NCBI GenBank assembly: GCA_022707965.1
Contig: JAKIZO010000018.1
Coordinates: 5,006 to 45,288, forward strand
Length of the DNA: 40,283 nt
Reading direction: 5' to 3'
DNA from: Bacteroidota bacterium
Lineage (GTDB): Bacteria > Bacteroidota > Ignavibacteria > Kapaibacteriales > UBA2268
Shown: in pieces, positions 23,845 to 31,576 of the stretch
Position numbering within the stretch: the stretch's first letter is position 1
How the letters are laid out: every line of letters begins with the position of its first letter
Program-made: the position numbers and the translations under genes
The notes under the pieces: generated by a model
Seen by the model: the letters and a program-made list of their open reading frames with translations, nothing else
Database searches by the model: none
What the model was told of the DNA's origin: nothing

Positions 23845-24825
23845 TTAAAACATTGCTGAAAGAATATCATTTTGATTAATATTGAAAAAATAATCGTCTA
23901 AATTATAACGGCTTAAAACTTGTTTAATTTCCTCTTCTTTGTGCGGAATAGAAACAAATGCTTCTTCGATTTCAGTAATATCTTTATGAGTGAAGAAATC
24001 ACCGTAAAATCTTAATCTCTGAATGACACCATTTTCAACAAACATAGATACTTCAAGTGTTCCGCCCTCAGTTCTAACAGATTTAGAGAAATTATATTCT
24101 GGAGAATAGCCGAAATTCCACTCCCAGGTGGAATATTTTTTTTCAACTAATTCGTTTATTTTTTTAATATCTTCTTCTGTTATTTCATAAATTTTTGCAT
24201 CTTCATACATTTCAAGGATATGATTGAATACAAGGTTGATGAATTCCAGCACTGTCAAGGGTGTTTGTAAATGTTCAGAAACATTTGTAACTCGGCTACG
24301 AACTGATTTCACAGCTTTATCAGTATATTTTACATCTTTGACATTAAGAGCCTGGGATAAATCCGACATTTTAGCAGAAAACAAGATAGTGCCGTGATGA
24401 AGAATTCTGTTTTTATAGACGTGTTCGGCATTGCCTGAGAATTTTTTCCCATCTATTGTTAAATCATTTCTACCTTCGAATTTTGCATTAACACCTAATT
24501 TGAGAAGAATATCCAAAATTGGTTGAACGTATTTTCGGAAATCAACGAGCTTTTCGCTTTCACCAGTTTCAATAAAAGTAAAATTAATATTGCCCAAATC
24601 GTGAAAAACTGCTCCACCACCCGTCATACGGCGAACAACTTTGATATTATTTTCTTTTACGTAGTCGTAATTAATCTCGGCAAGAGTGTTTTGATGTTTT
24701 CCAACAATGATGGCGGGCGAGTTTCTCCAAAGCATAAAAATGTTTTCGCTAAAATTATTGAAAAAGTATTCTTCCGCAGCAAGATTGAAATATGGTTCAG
24801 TTGAATTATTAAGAATACAAAGCAT
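23845..24825 (-). CDS. lplA: Lipoate-protein ligase A
   Basis: 326 residues, the two-domain LplA length. The N-terminal ligase domain includes NSPAIIVGKHQNTLAEIN, the lipoyl-adenylate loop VVRRMTGGGAVFHDLGNINFTF (about 64-85), and the KFSGNAEHV-HHGTILFS stretch with the catalytic Lys region. The C-terminal accessory domain is visible from EWNFGYSPEYNFSK onward (about 237-320). It joins free lipoate, via lipoyl-AMP, to the lysine of 2-oxo acid dehydrogenase and glycine cleavage proteins. The ribosome binding site GAGGAAAAA directly before the ATG has a complementary segment 20 bases upstream, giving a possible hairpin. The ribD stop lies 77 bases upstream. Confidence 0.95.
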   Translation of the reverse strand: MLCILNNSTEPYFNLAAEEYFFNNFSENIFMLWRNSPAIIVGKHQNTLAEINYDYVKENNIKVVRRMTGGGAVFHDLGNINFTFIETGESEKLVDFRKYVQPILDILLKLGVNAKFEGRNDLTIDGKKFSGNAEHVYKNRILHHGTILFSAKMSDLSQALNVKDVKYTDKAVKSVRSRVTNVSEHLQTPLTVLEFINLVFNHILEMYEDAKIYEITEEDIKKINELVEKKYSTWEWNFGYSPEYNFSKSVRTEGGTLEVSMFVENGVIQRLRFYGDFFTHKDITEIEEAFVSIPHKEEEIKQVLSRYNLDDYFFNINQNDILSAMF

Positions 24826-24863
24826 TTTTTCCTCGAATTATTCAATAAAACAATGAGGAAAAA
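24826..24863 (-). promoter_or_regulatory. Possible RBS-sequestering hairpin in the lplA leader
   Basis: A perfect 9-base inverted repeat, TTTTTCCTC (24826-24834) and GAGGAAAAA (24855-24863) on the + strand, with a 20-base AT-rich loop. In the lplA mRNA the arm next to the start codon is GAGGAAAAA, which contains the Shine-Dalgarno, so the upstream arm could cover it. Only the repeat is seen; regulation is inference. Confidence 0.45.
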
Positions 24864-24902
24864 CGATTAAGGGAAGAAATTATTTAAAACCTTACAAATT
24901 AA

Positions 24903-26000
24903 TTAATTAACAGTAAATAAAGCGTGAATATCTTGACCGCAATTTGTCAAAGCTCTGAGTTTAAATTCAAGCGATTCTTTCAAATAATTTATCTTAAATT
25001 TCTCAAAAGAATGAATACCATTGCCTATGATGATAGGAGCAATGAACAGATGAAGTTCGTCAATCATCTGAGATGCAGCAAAATTCGAAAGGAGTTCGGC
25101 ACCACCTTCAACTAAGATTGATGTAATACCGAGTTCTGTGAAAGCGTATAAAGCACTGGGAATATTGAGCTTGCCGGAATCATTCACTTCAACGGGAACA
25201 AGTTTAATTCCTGCTAATTTCAGAGTTTCAGCTTTTCTTGTTTGGAGAGCGTTGGGGCTACAACAAATATATGTGTTTTCACGATAATCTTCCTGGAAAA
25301 GATTGAGATTTAGTGGCAAGGTAAGGTCGGTATCGAAAACAATTCTTTTAGGATTAATCCCGTCAATATCTCTAACGGTTAGCAAAGGATTGTCTAATTG
25401 AGCAGTTTTTTTGCCAATTGCCACAGCATCAACTTCGTTACGCAAAATATGTACTTTACGACGACTTTCCTCAGAGGTAATCCATTTTGATTCACCTCTG
25501 TTTGTTGCAATACAACCATCGAGCGACTGACCAACTTTTGCAATAACATACGGCAATCCCGTTGTAATATGCTTTGAGAAAAATCTATTTATCCATTTGC
25601 ATTCTTCTTCTAAAATACCAACTTCGACCTCAATGCCAGCATCTCGAAGTTTTTGAACGCCAGAACCTGAAACATCAGGATTAGGGTCTATCATACCGAC
25701 AATAACTTTGGAAAAACGCTTTTCAATAATTAAGTCCGCACAAGGAGGTGTTTTGCCAAAATGAGAGCAAGGTTCTAAATTCACAACAAGAGTGCACCCC
25801 TCGAAACTATCACGAGCTGCATTTTCAATAGCCATCACTTCTGCGTGAGGACCACCGAATTCTTCGTGCCAACCTTCGGCAATAATTTGACCATTTTCCA
25901 AAATAACACATCCAACACGTGGATTGGGGCTAACCTTGCCTGTCCCTCTTAGAGCAAGTTCAATTGCTCTTTTCATCGCTGATTTGTCGGTAAAAAACAT
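24903..26000 (-). CDS. ribD: Bifunctional riboflavin biosynthesis deaminase/reductase
   Basis: 365 residues. The N-terminal cytidine-deaminase-like domain (1-145) has the zinc site HAEVMAIE with H52 and E54, and LEPCSHFGKTPPCADL with C78 and C87. The C-terminal reductase (150-365) starts VIAKVGQSLDGCIATNRGESKWIT and has DFR-like LVEGGAELLSNF. It performs the second and third steps of riboflavin synthesis, deaminating then reducing the pyrimidine intermediate. No FMN riboswitch and no other rib gene is seen. It begins 2 bases after the stop of an unknown lipoprotein gene, so the two form one transcript, with lplA next. Confidence 0.96.
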   Translation of the reverse strand: MFFTDKSAMKRAIELALRGTGKVSPNPRVGCVILENGQIIAEGWHEEFGGPHAEVMAIENAARDSFEGCTLVVNLEPCSHFGKTPPCADLIIEKRFSKVIVGMIDPNPDVSGSGVQKLRDAGIEVEVGILEEECKWINRFFSKHITTGLPYVIAKVGQSLDGCIATNRGESKWITSEESRRKVHILRNEVDAVAIGKKTAQLDNPLLTVRDIDGINPKRIVFDTDLTLPLNLNLFQEDYRENTYICCSPNALQTRKAETLKLAGIKLVPVEVNDSGKLNIPSALYAFTELGITSILVEGGAELLSNFAASQMIDELHLFIAPIIIGNGIHSFEKFKINYLKESLEFKLRALTNCGQDIHALFTVN

Positions 26001-26002
26001 AT

Positions 26003-26740
26003 CTATTCCAAAAAAATTGTTTTAGCAATTGATAAATTATTTGGTTGTAAAGGTAAAACAAAATTCACAATATATTCGCCGCCAGATAATTTATTTCCAA
26101 TATTGTCAATTTTGTTCCATTCAATTGAGTAATATTGAAAATCATATTTTTCTTTCGGGGATAGTTCTCCCACAACAGTCAAAAAACTTTTATTTGCATT
26201 TGAGTTCCAAACTAATTTACCTTTTTTATCTGATATTTCAACTCTCAATCGCTCAGAACTCGGGAAATAAGCCATCTCGTCGCTATCTTTTAATTTTATC
26301 AAAAATAAACCGAACTCATAACCACCATCAATTTTCCTAACGTTTGGCAAAAGAATAAAATTTTTGTTCAAAAAGTTATTGTTATCAAATATAATTCGAT
26401 TATTTTTCATTATAAAGGAATTTTTTTCAAAAAGTGATGGATTTATTTTTAAGATTGAAAATTCAGTAATTTCAAATGTATTTCGATGGGGTAAAACTGA
26501 ACGGTAAGGAGAAAAAACTAAAAATTGATTATCGGGTAAATTAAAAGTTTTCTGTGAAATTGGAGTATTATAGTTATCTGCAAAATATGAATTCCAGAAT
26601 AAAATTGCAAAATAATCATTTGTTGAATCAAGAAAATAATAAGCATCATCAGGCATTTTTGAATTTTGAACTGAAAAGCAAGCTTGCAAAAGCAACCCAA
26701 AAGAAGCAAATAGAACAATATTGATTTTGAACAACCTCAT
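26003..26740 (-). CDS. Hypothetical lipoprotein upstream of ribD
   Basis: 245 residues with a clear lipoprotein signal peptide, MRLFKINIVLFASFGLLLQAC, with the lipobox Cys at 21. The mature part is rich in Phe, Asn and Tyr and looks mostly beta-stranded: repeated short hydrophobic strands separated by Asn/Lys turns, with LRVEISDKKGKLVWNSNANKSF and SGGEYIVNFVLPL near the end, as in Ig-like or BsuPI-like beta sandwiches. I recognise no family with confidence. It is the first gene of the run that continues with ribD 2 bases later. Its role is unknown; the link to riboflavin synthesis is likely only operonic. Confidence 0.65.
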   Translation of the reverse strand: MRLFKINIVLFASFGLLLQACFSVQNSKMPDDAYYFLDSTNDYFAILFWNSYFADNYNTPISQKTFNLPDNQFLVFSPYRSVLPHRNTFEITEFSILKINPSLFEKNSFIMKNNRIIFDNNNFLNKNFILLPNVRKIDGGYEFGLFLIKLKDSDEMAYFPSSERLRVEISDKKGKLVWNSNANKSFLTVVGELSPKEKYDFQYYSIEWNKIDNIGNKLSGGEYIVNFVLPLQPNNLSIAKTIFLE

Positions 26741-26941
26741 AATATTAATATCGGAATTTCGAGAAAAAACTAAAGGTAAAAGAGCTATCTAAAAATGGTA
26801 TTTGCATAACATTATAGCCGTTATAAAAGGAAAAAATCAAAAAATATTATCGATGTTTTCTTTTACTGGTTCAAAGTAATGAACTTCCAGATAATTTTCA
26901 TCATTAATTTGTTTCTAACTTCTTTGCGAAAATAACGGTAA

Positions 26942-26975
26942 AACCTTCGGAAAGTTTCGAAACCTTCCGAAGGTT
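26942..26975. repeat. Dispersed palindromic element, copy 3
   Basis: Arms AACCTTCGGAAAGTT (26942-26956) and AACCTTCCGAAGGTT (26961-26975) around a 4-base loop; 14 of 15 positions pair, and the one mismatch would be a G-U pair if transcribed from the - strand. It lies 41 bases downstream of the M16 peptidase stop on the - strand and has TTTT after it in that direction, so it could also terminate that transcript. Confidence 0.7.
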
Positions 26976-27016
26976 CAAAAACGCACTTTCGATATCAGCT
27001 CTAATCTCTAACAAAA

Positions 27017-29950
27017 CTAATAATTAAAAATTTCTTCTAATGAAAGTTCTTTAATTTCGCCAATTTGCCGCAAAACATCGTAGTCGAGCGAGCTTTTATT
27101 AGCCAAAATCAAGAAGATATACTTTTTATTCTTTATGTGATTGTTAAAGAAATCGTCTAATTCATCGAGAGACATAGTTTTAGTCTTTTCATAGATGTCT
27201 TTCCTAATGTCGTAATTAATACCTCTATCTTTGTTAGATAGATAAGTCCAGAAAACAGATGATTTGGTAATTCTCTCGGATTCAATTTTTCTCATCACGC
27301 CTGCTTTCGATTGTTCGAATTGTGCAGGTGCTTTTGGCATATCGTTCAGAAGCGAAACAAGTGCGTCAGTTGCTATTTTCAATTTATCAGGTTGTGTGCC
27401 CACAAATCCAAAGACAAAATGAGAGAGGTCAGGTTTTGCAGGAGTAGAGAAGGCTGAAAAAGCAGAATATGCAAGAGCACGAGCCTCACGAATTTCCTGG
27501 AAAACAATTGAAGAAAGACCGCCGCCAAAATATTCCCCAAAAATCCTTGAATATGGCAATAAGTTTTTATCGAATTTGCAATCTTTGGACATAAATAGAA
27601 CATTAGATTGCACCATATCATAATCTACCACAAAAACATAATTTTTATCGAAGTCTCTTTCTTTATAGACAACTGGCTTTGGATAATCTTTCAGTTTCTT
27701 ATATTCGAATTTATGAATTTTTTCTATTGCTTTTTGAGCAAAATTAGCATCTTTGCCATAATAGAATATATAGTGCTTATAAGATAGTAAATTTTTGAGA
27801 ATGTCTGTGAGTTCTTTAGGGTTAATTTTACGAAGTTCTTCCTCGGACAAAATATGAGTAAATGGTGATTTACCATCATACATAGCATAGGAGAACATTG
27901 CCCCCCACAAAATCGAGTTTTTATCAAGTTTAGCATCGTTGCGAGATTTGATAATTCCATCAACGAAATCGTTGTATATCTGCTGGTCAGGTTTGGCATT
28001 AGCAAGGGTATGTTCGAGGAGTTCTAAACCTTTCTCTAAATTCTGTTTTAGTCCGCTAATAGAAATATAGCTTCTATCATCGGAAGTGGAAACGCTTAAA
28101 TTTATGCCAAGTTTGTAGAATTCCTTACTTAAATCCTGGGGTGAGTATTTAGTTGTGCCAATATAAGGCAGGTAATCAACTGCAAGTTCGGTTTTCAAAT
28201 CGTGATTTTTCCCCATATCAAGAATAAATGAAAGCTGGAAATAGTCGTTAATTTTATTTTCAATATAATTGAACTCAATTCCATTTGATAATTTTGTACG
28301 TTTGATGTCTTTTTCAAAATCAAGGAATACAGGTTGAAGTGGAGCTGATTGCATAGCCATAACTTTTTTGTAAAACTCGGATTGTGCTTCTCTATTCATT
28401 TGAACAGGGGTAATTTCTGGCTTTTCAACTTTGACAATATTTTCATCTTTTCCCAATCTTTTGAAAACGCAAACATAATTATCTTTGTAATATTCATTTG
28501 CAAACTTGATAATATCCTGTTTCGTAATTTTTTCGAGGTCGTTAATAAATGTGTAATATTTCAACCAATCTTCTTTCATTGTGAAGCTAAAAGCAAAGGT
28601 ATGAGCAATTGAGTTTGTTTCTTCTGCTCTCATTCGGGAAAGTTTGATATTATTGATAATTGCTTCAATTAGCCAATCATCAAATTCGCCTTTTTTAATT
28701 TTTTCAATTTCAGCTAAAATCAGACGCTGTAATTCCTCTAATGATTGTCCTTCTCTTGGAGTAGCGGTGATACTATGTATTGAATAATCTATGTTTTTAT
28801 CGAGATATGTTGATGCATCCAGTACTTTTTGCGATTTGATTAAATTTAAATCAATAAGACCTGCTTTGCCATTATTTAAAATCTGGTCTAAAATGTATGC
28901 CTTCATTAGTTCAGGGTCGCTATATCCCATAAGTCTGTAACCAAGAACTAAAAATTCGGGCTGAGGTCCGAAAACTTCTTTGATAATAGGGGTTGTTATT
29001 GGGTCTTCTTTTGGATGTTGAATGACAGGAGGATTTCCTTTTTTTAACTTTCCGAAGTATTTATCAACAAGCTGAATAGTTTGCTCAAAATCCAAATCAC
29101 CAGAAAGGCTCATTGCCATATTATTAGGGACATAAAAATTATTGAAGTAGTTATGAATATTCACCATAGAAGGATTTTTAAGATGTTGTGGATTTCCAAT
29201 TACAGTTTGAGTGCCATAAGGATGCTTTTTGAACATAGCTGAGTTGAATGCCTCTTCGACGCGTGTCCAATCTTCGTCCTGATACATATTGAATTCTTCA
29301 TAAACAGTTTCGAGTTCGGTATGGAATAAGCGAAGGACTAACTCACCAAATCTCTCACTTTCAATCACAAGCCAGCGTTCAAGTTCATTTGCGGGGATAT
29401 CGTTGATATAAACTGTCCGTTCGGTGGAAGTATATGCATTTGTCCCTTTTGCACCAATTCCAGAAACCATTTTATCGTATTCGCTTGGGATAGCGTATTG
29501 AGCAGCAATCTGGGAAACGCTATCAATCATTCTGTAAATGCGTTTTTTCTCAGCGGGGTCATTGGTAGCTCTGTGCTGTTCAAAAAGTTTAGAAAGCTCG
29601 TCAAGTAAAGGTTTTTCTTTTTCCCAATCAGCAGAGCCAATTTTCGAAGAACCTTTAAACATCATATGTTCAAGGTAGTGAGCAAGACCGGTTGTTTCTT
29701 TTGGGTCGTAAGTGGAGCCCGCACGAACAGCAATGTAGGTCTGAATGCGAGGTTCATCCTTCAATTGCCGCAGAAAAACAGTAAGCCCATTATTCAAAGT
29801 GTAAATCCTGCAATTAAGATGGTCGCCTTCAACATACCTGTATTCGTATCCATTTTTGTCTTTGGCGATTTTCCATTGATATTGGGCAAAAGCAATATTT
29901 GTGAAAACAAAAAGCAGAAGTAAAGAGAATAAAAAAGAAAACTTTTTCAT
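27017..29950 (-). CDS. Secreted M16-family (insulinase-like) zinc peptidase
   Basis: 977 residues from ATG 29950, giving signal peptide MKKFSFLFSLLLLFVFTNIAFAQ. An in-frame start 54 bases upstream would precede it with unrelated residues. The inverted zinc motif HxxEH is H91-Y-L-E-H95 in GLAHYLEHMMFKGS, and the third ligand Glu lies in ELETVYEEFNMYQDE. The second half (about 560-977) is the non-catalytic M16 partner domain, starting LSNGIEFNYIENKINDYF, so both halves are fused in one chain, as in pitrilysin or PqqL. Probably periplasmic, degrading peptides up to a few dozen residues. It is downstream of moxR by 61 bases on the same strand. Confidence 0.94.
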   Translation of the reverse strand: MKKFSFLFSLLLLFVFTNIAFAQYQWKIAKDKNGYEYRYVEGDHLNCRIYTLNNGLTVFLRQLKDEPRIQTYIAVRAGSTYDPKETTGLAHYLEHMMFKGSSKIGSADWEKEKPLLDELSKLFEQHRATNDPAEKKRIYRMIDSVSQIAAQYAIPSEYDKMVSGIGAKGTNAYTSTERTVYINDIPANELERWLVIESERFGELVLRLFHTELETVYEEFNMYQDEDWTRVEEAFNSAMFKKHPYGTQTVIGNPQHLKNPSMVNIHNYFNNFYVPNNMAMSLSGDLDFEQTIQLVDKYFGKLKKGNPPVIQHPKEDPITTPIIKEVFGPQPEFLVLGYRLMGYSDPELMKAYILDQILNNGKAGLIDLNLIKSQKVLDASTYLDKNIDYSIHSITATPREGQSLEELQRLILAEIEKIKKGEFDDWLIEAIINNIKLSRMRAEETNSIAHTFAFSFTMKEDWLKYYTFINDLEKITKQDIIKFANEYYKDNYVCVFKRLGKDENIVKVEKPEITPVQMNREAQSEFYKKVMAMQSAPLQPVFLDFEKDIKRTKLSNGIEFNYIENKINDYFQLSFILDMGKNHDLKTELAVDYLPYIGTTKYSPQDLSKEFYKLGINLSVSTSDDRSYISISGLKQNLEKGLELLEHTLANAKPDQQIYNDFVDGIIKSRNDAKLDKNSILWGAMFSYAMYDGKSPFTHILSEEELRKINPKELTDILKNLLSYKHYIFYYGKDANFAQKAIEKIHKFEYKKLKDYPKPVVYKERDFDKNYVFVVDYDMVQSNVLFMSKDCKFDKNLLPYSRIFGEYFGGGLSSIVFQEIREARALAYSAFSAFSTPAKPDLSHFVFGFVGTQPDKLKIATDALVSLLNDMPKAPAQFEQSKAGVMRKIESERITKSSVFWTYLSNKDRGINYDIRKDIYEKTKTMSLDELDDFFNNHIKNKKYIFLILANKSSLDYDVLRQIGEIKELSLEEIFNY

Positions 29951-30011
29951 AAGACACCTAAAAAGATGATGATAGAAATAATTAGCAAAATTAATAAAAA
30001 ACAAAAATTTT

Positions 30012-30965
30012 TTATGGAATATTTGTTGTATTTATTATTACATCAATAATGCTTTCATTCGTTTTTCCGTCGGCAAGAGCCTCGAAAGTAAGCCCGATAC
30101 GATGGCGAAGGACATCGCGAGCAATATAGATAATGTCTTCGGGCAGGACGTAGTTCCGACCTTCAATAAGTGCTAATGCTCGCCCCAATTTTATCAATGC
30201 TATTGTTGCTCTTGGGGAAGCAGAAAAACTCAAAAAATTAGCAAAAGACTTTTCGCGGGTTGAATGCACAATTGAAGCAGCAAACTTGAAAATTTTTTCA
30301 TCAACGAATACTTTTTGAATTTTTTGCTTTAAGAATTGCAATTCATCTAAAGAGATAATTGATTTGGAAATAAACACTTCGTTATTCAAAACTTTTTTTG
30401 TAATCTTAATTTCATTATTAATATCAGGATAATTGATGAGAATTTTCATAATAAATCTGTCGGCTTGGGCTTCGGGAAGTCTGTACGTGCCTTCCTGTTC
30501 AATGGGATTTTGAGTAGCAAGCACCCAGAATGGAGACGGCAATGGATAAGTGTCCTCGCCAATTGTAACCTGACGTTCTTGCATTGCTTCGAGCAAAGCG
30601 GACTGAACCTTTGCAGGTGCTCTATTGATTTCGTCAGCTAAAATAAAGTTAGCAAATAGCGGACCTTTTCGAGTGATAAAATCATTAAGTTTAACATTAT
30701 AGACCAGAGAACCCGTAATGTCCGACGGCATCAGGTCTGGGGTAAACTGAATTCGAGAAAACGAACAAGAAACAGCTTCGGAAAGAGTTTTGACAAGTGT
30801 TGTTTTTGCAAGACCAGGAGGACCCTCGATTAAGAGGTGTCCATCGCAAAGCATTGCAGCGATTGATTTTTTTACCACTTCTTCCTGTCCAACAATCACT
30901 TGATTAATTGACCTAATTAGATTGTTGATAAGATAATATGCTTTGTCTGATATTATTTCCTGCAT
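30012..30965 (-). CDS. MoxR-family AAA+ ATPase
   Basis: 317 residues, the usual MoxR length. Walker A is GPPGLAKTTLVKTL (about 48-61), Walker B FILADEINRAPAKVQSALL (about 108-126), sensor region WVLATQNPIEQEGTYRLPEAQADRF, and a C-terminal helical lid. MoxR ATPases act as chaperones that load metals or activate partner enzymes, commonly with VWA-domain proteins. The usual DUF58 and VWA genes are absent here; instead the methyltransferase gene sits 2 bases upstream and the M16 peptidase 61 bases downstream. This arrangement looks like compaction, so its partner cannot be named. Confidence 0.94.
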   Translation of the reverse strand: MQEIISDKAYYLINNLIRSINQVIVGQEEVVKKSIAAMLCDGHLLIEGPPGLAKTTLVKTLSEAVSCSFSRIQFTPDLMPSDITGSLVYNVKLNDFITRKGPLFANFILADEINRAPAKVQSALLEAMQERQVTIGEDTYPLPSPFWVLATQNPIEQEGTYRLPEAQADRFIMKILINYPDINNEIKITKKVLNNEVFISKSIISLDELQFLKQKIQKVFVDEKIFKFAASIVHSTREKSFANFLSFSASPRATIALIKLGRALALIEGRNYVLPEDIIYIARDVLRHRIGLTFEALADGKTNESIIDVIINTTNIP

Positions 30966-30967
30966 AG

Positions 30968-31513
30968 TTACATTTTCTCAATTTCTCTATAAATTTTTAC
31001 TGCTTCAAAAATTGCAATTCCAGCTGCAACACTAACGTTTAACGAATGTTTTACCCCGAACATAGGAATTTCGATTGCATCGTCGCAGGCATCTAAAATT
31101 TCGTCGTCAATACCAGTAATTTCGTTTCCCAATACAATACAGCAAGGGAAGTCGGAGACATTCAATGATGAATACAATCTCTTTTTATCTGTTAGTTCTA
31201 AGGCGATTACTTTAAAGCCATCTAATTTAATTTTTTCAATTGCTTTGAGTGGATTTTTTATGTATTCCCAGGGAACGCTTTCAGTTGCTCCTAATGCAGT
31301 TTTTTCAATTTCGGGTCGTGGTGGAGATGGCGTAAAGCCAGTGATATAGACTTTATCGACAAGAGCTGCATCGCAAGTGCGAAAAATAGAACCAACATTG
31401 TATAAGCTTCTAATATCATAGAGCATTACAGAAATTGGATGACGCTTGATACTTTTTGCAGTTTCAAGTGTTAATCTTTCTTGAAGTATTTCATTGTGTA
31501 AAAGTTTTTTCAT
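30968..31513 (-). CDS. TrmH/SpoU-family RNA 2'-O-methyltransferase
   Basis: 181 residues from ATG 31513; the longer reading to 31621 would run into the 5' end of the divergent surface-protein gene. SPOUT signatures: motif 1 ISVMLYDIRSLYNVGSIFRT (N and R of the active site), motif 2 CCIVLGNEITGIDDEIL, and motif 3 EIPMFGVKHSLNVSVAAGI. The protein has only the trefoil-knot domain plus a short N-terminal arm, so it is a small SpoU enzyme that uses SAM to methylate ribose in tRNA or rRNA. The exact target cannot be read. The gene precedes moxR by 2 bases. Confidence 0.9.
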   Translation of the reverse strand: MKKLLHNEILQERLTLETAKSIKRHPISVMLYDIRSLYNVGSIFRTCDAALVDKVYITGFTPSPPRPEIEKTALGATESVPWEYIKNPLKAIEKIKLDGFKVIALELTDKKRLYSSLNVSDFPCCIVLGNEITGIDDEILDACDDAIEIPMFGVKHSLNVSVAAGIAIFEAVKIYREIEKM

Positions 31514-31576
31514 AAGATAAAACAAATATTTTGGGATTATATCGTTTATATTTTCAATATAACAAAGAGGTGCCAA

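Noticed and set aside
1161-26975. The repeated palindrome as part of a CRISPR array
   Set aside because: Copies are thousands of bases apart, singly placed and lack spacers; no cas genes are seen.
26741-27016. An FMN riboswitch or small gene in the gap between the M16 and lipoprotein genes
   Set aside because: No riboswitch-like conserved blocks and no credible reading frame with a ribosome binding site are visible; only the palindrome stands out.
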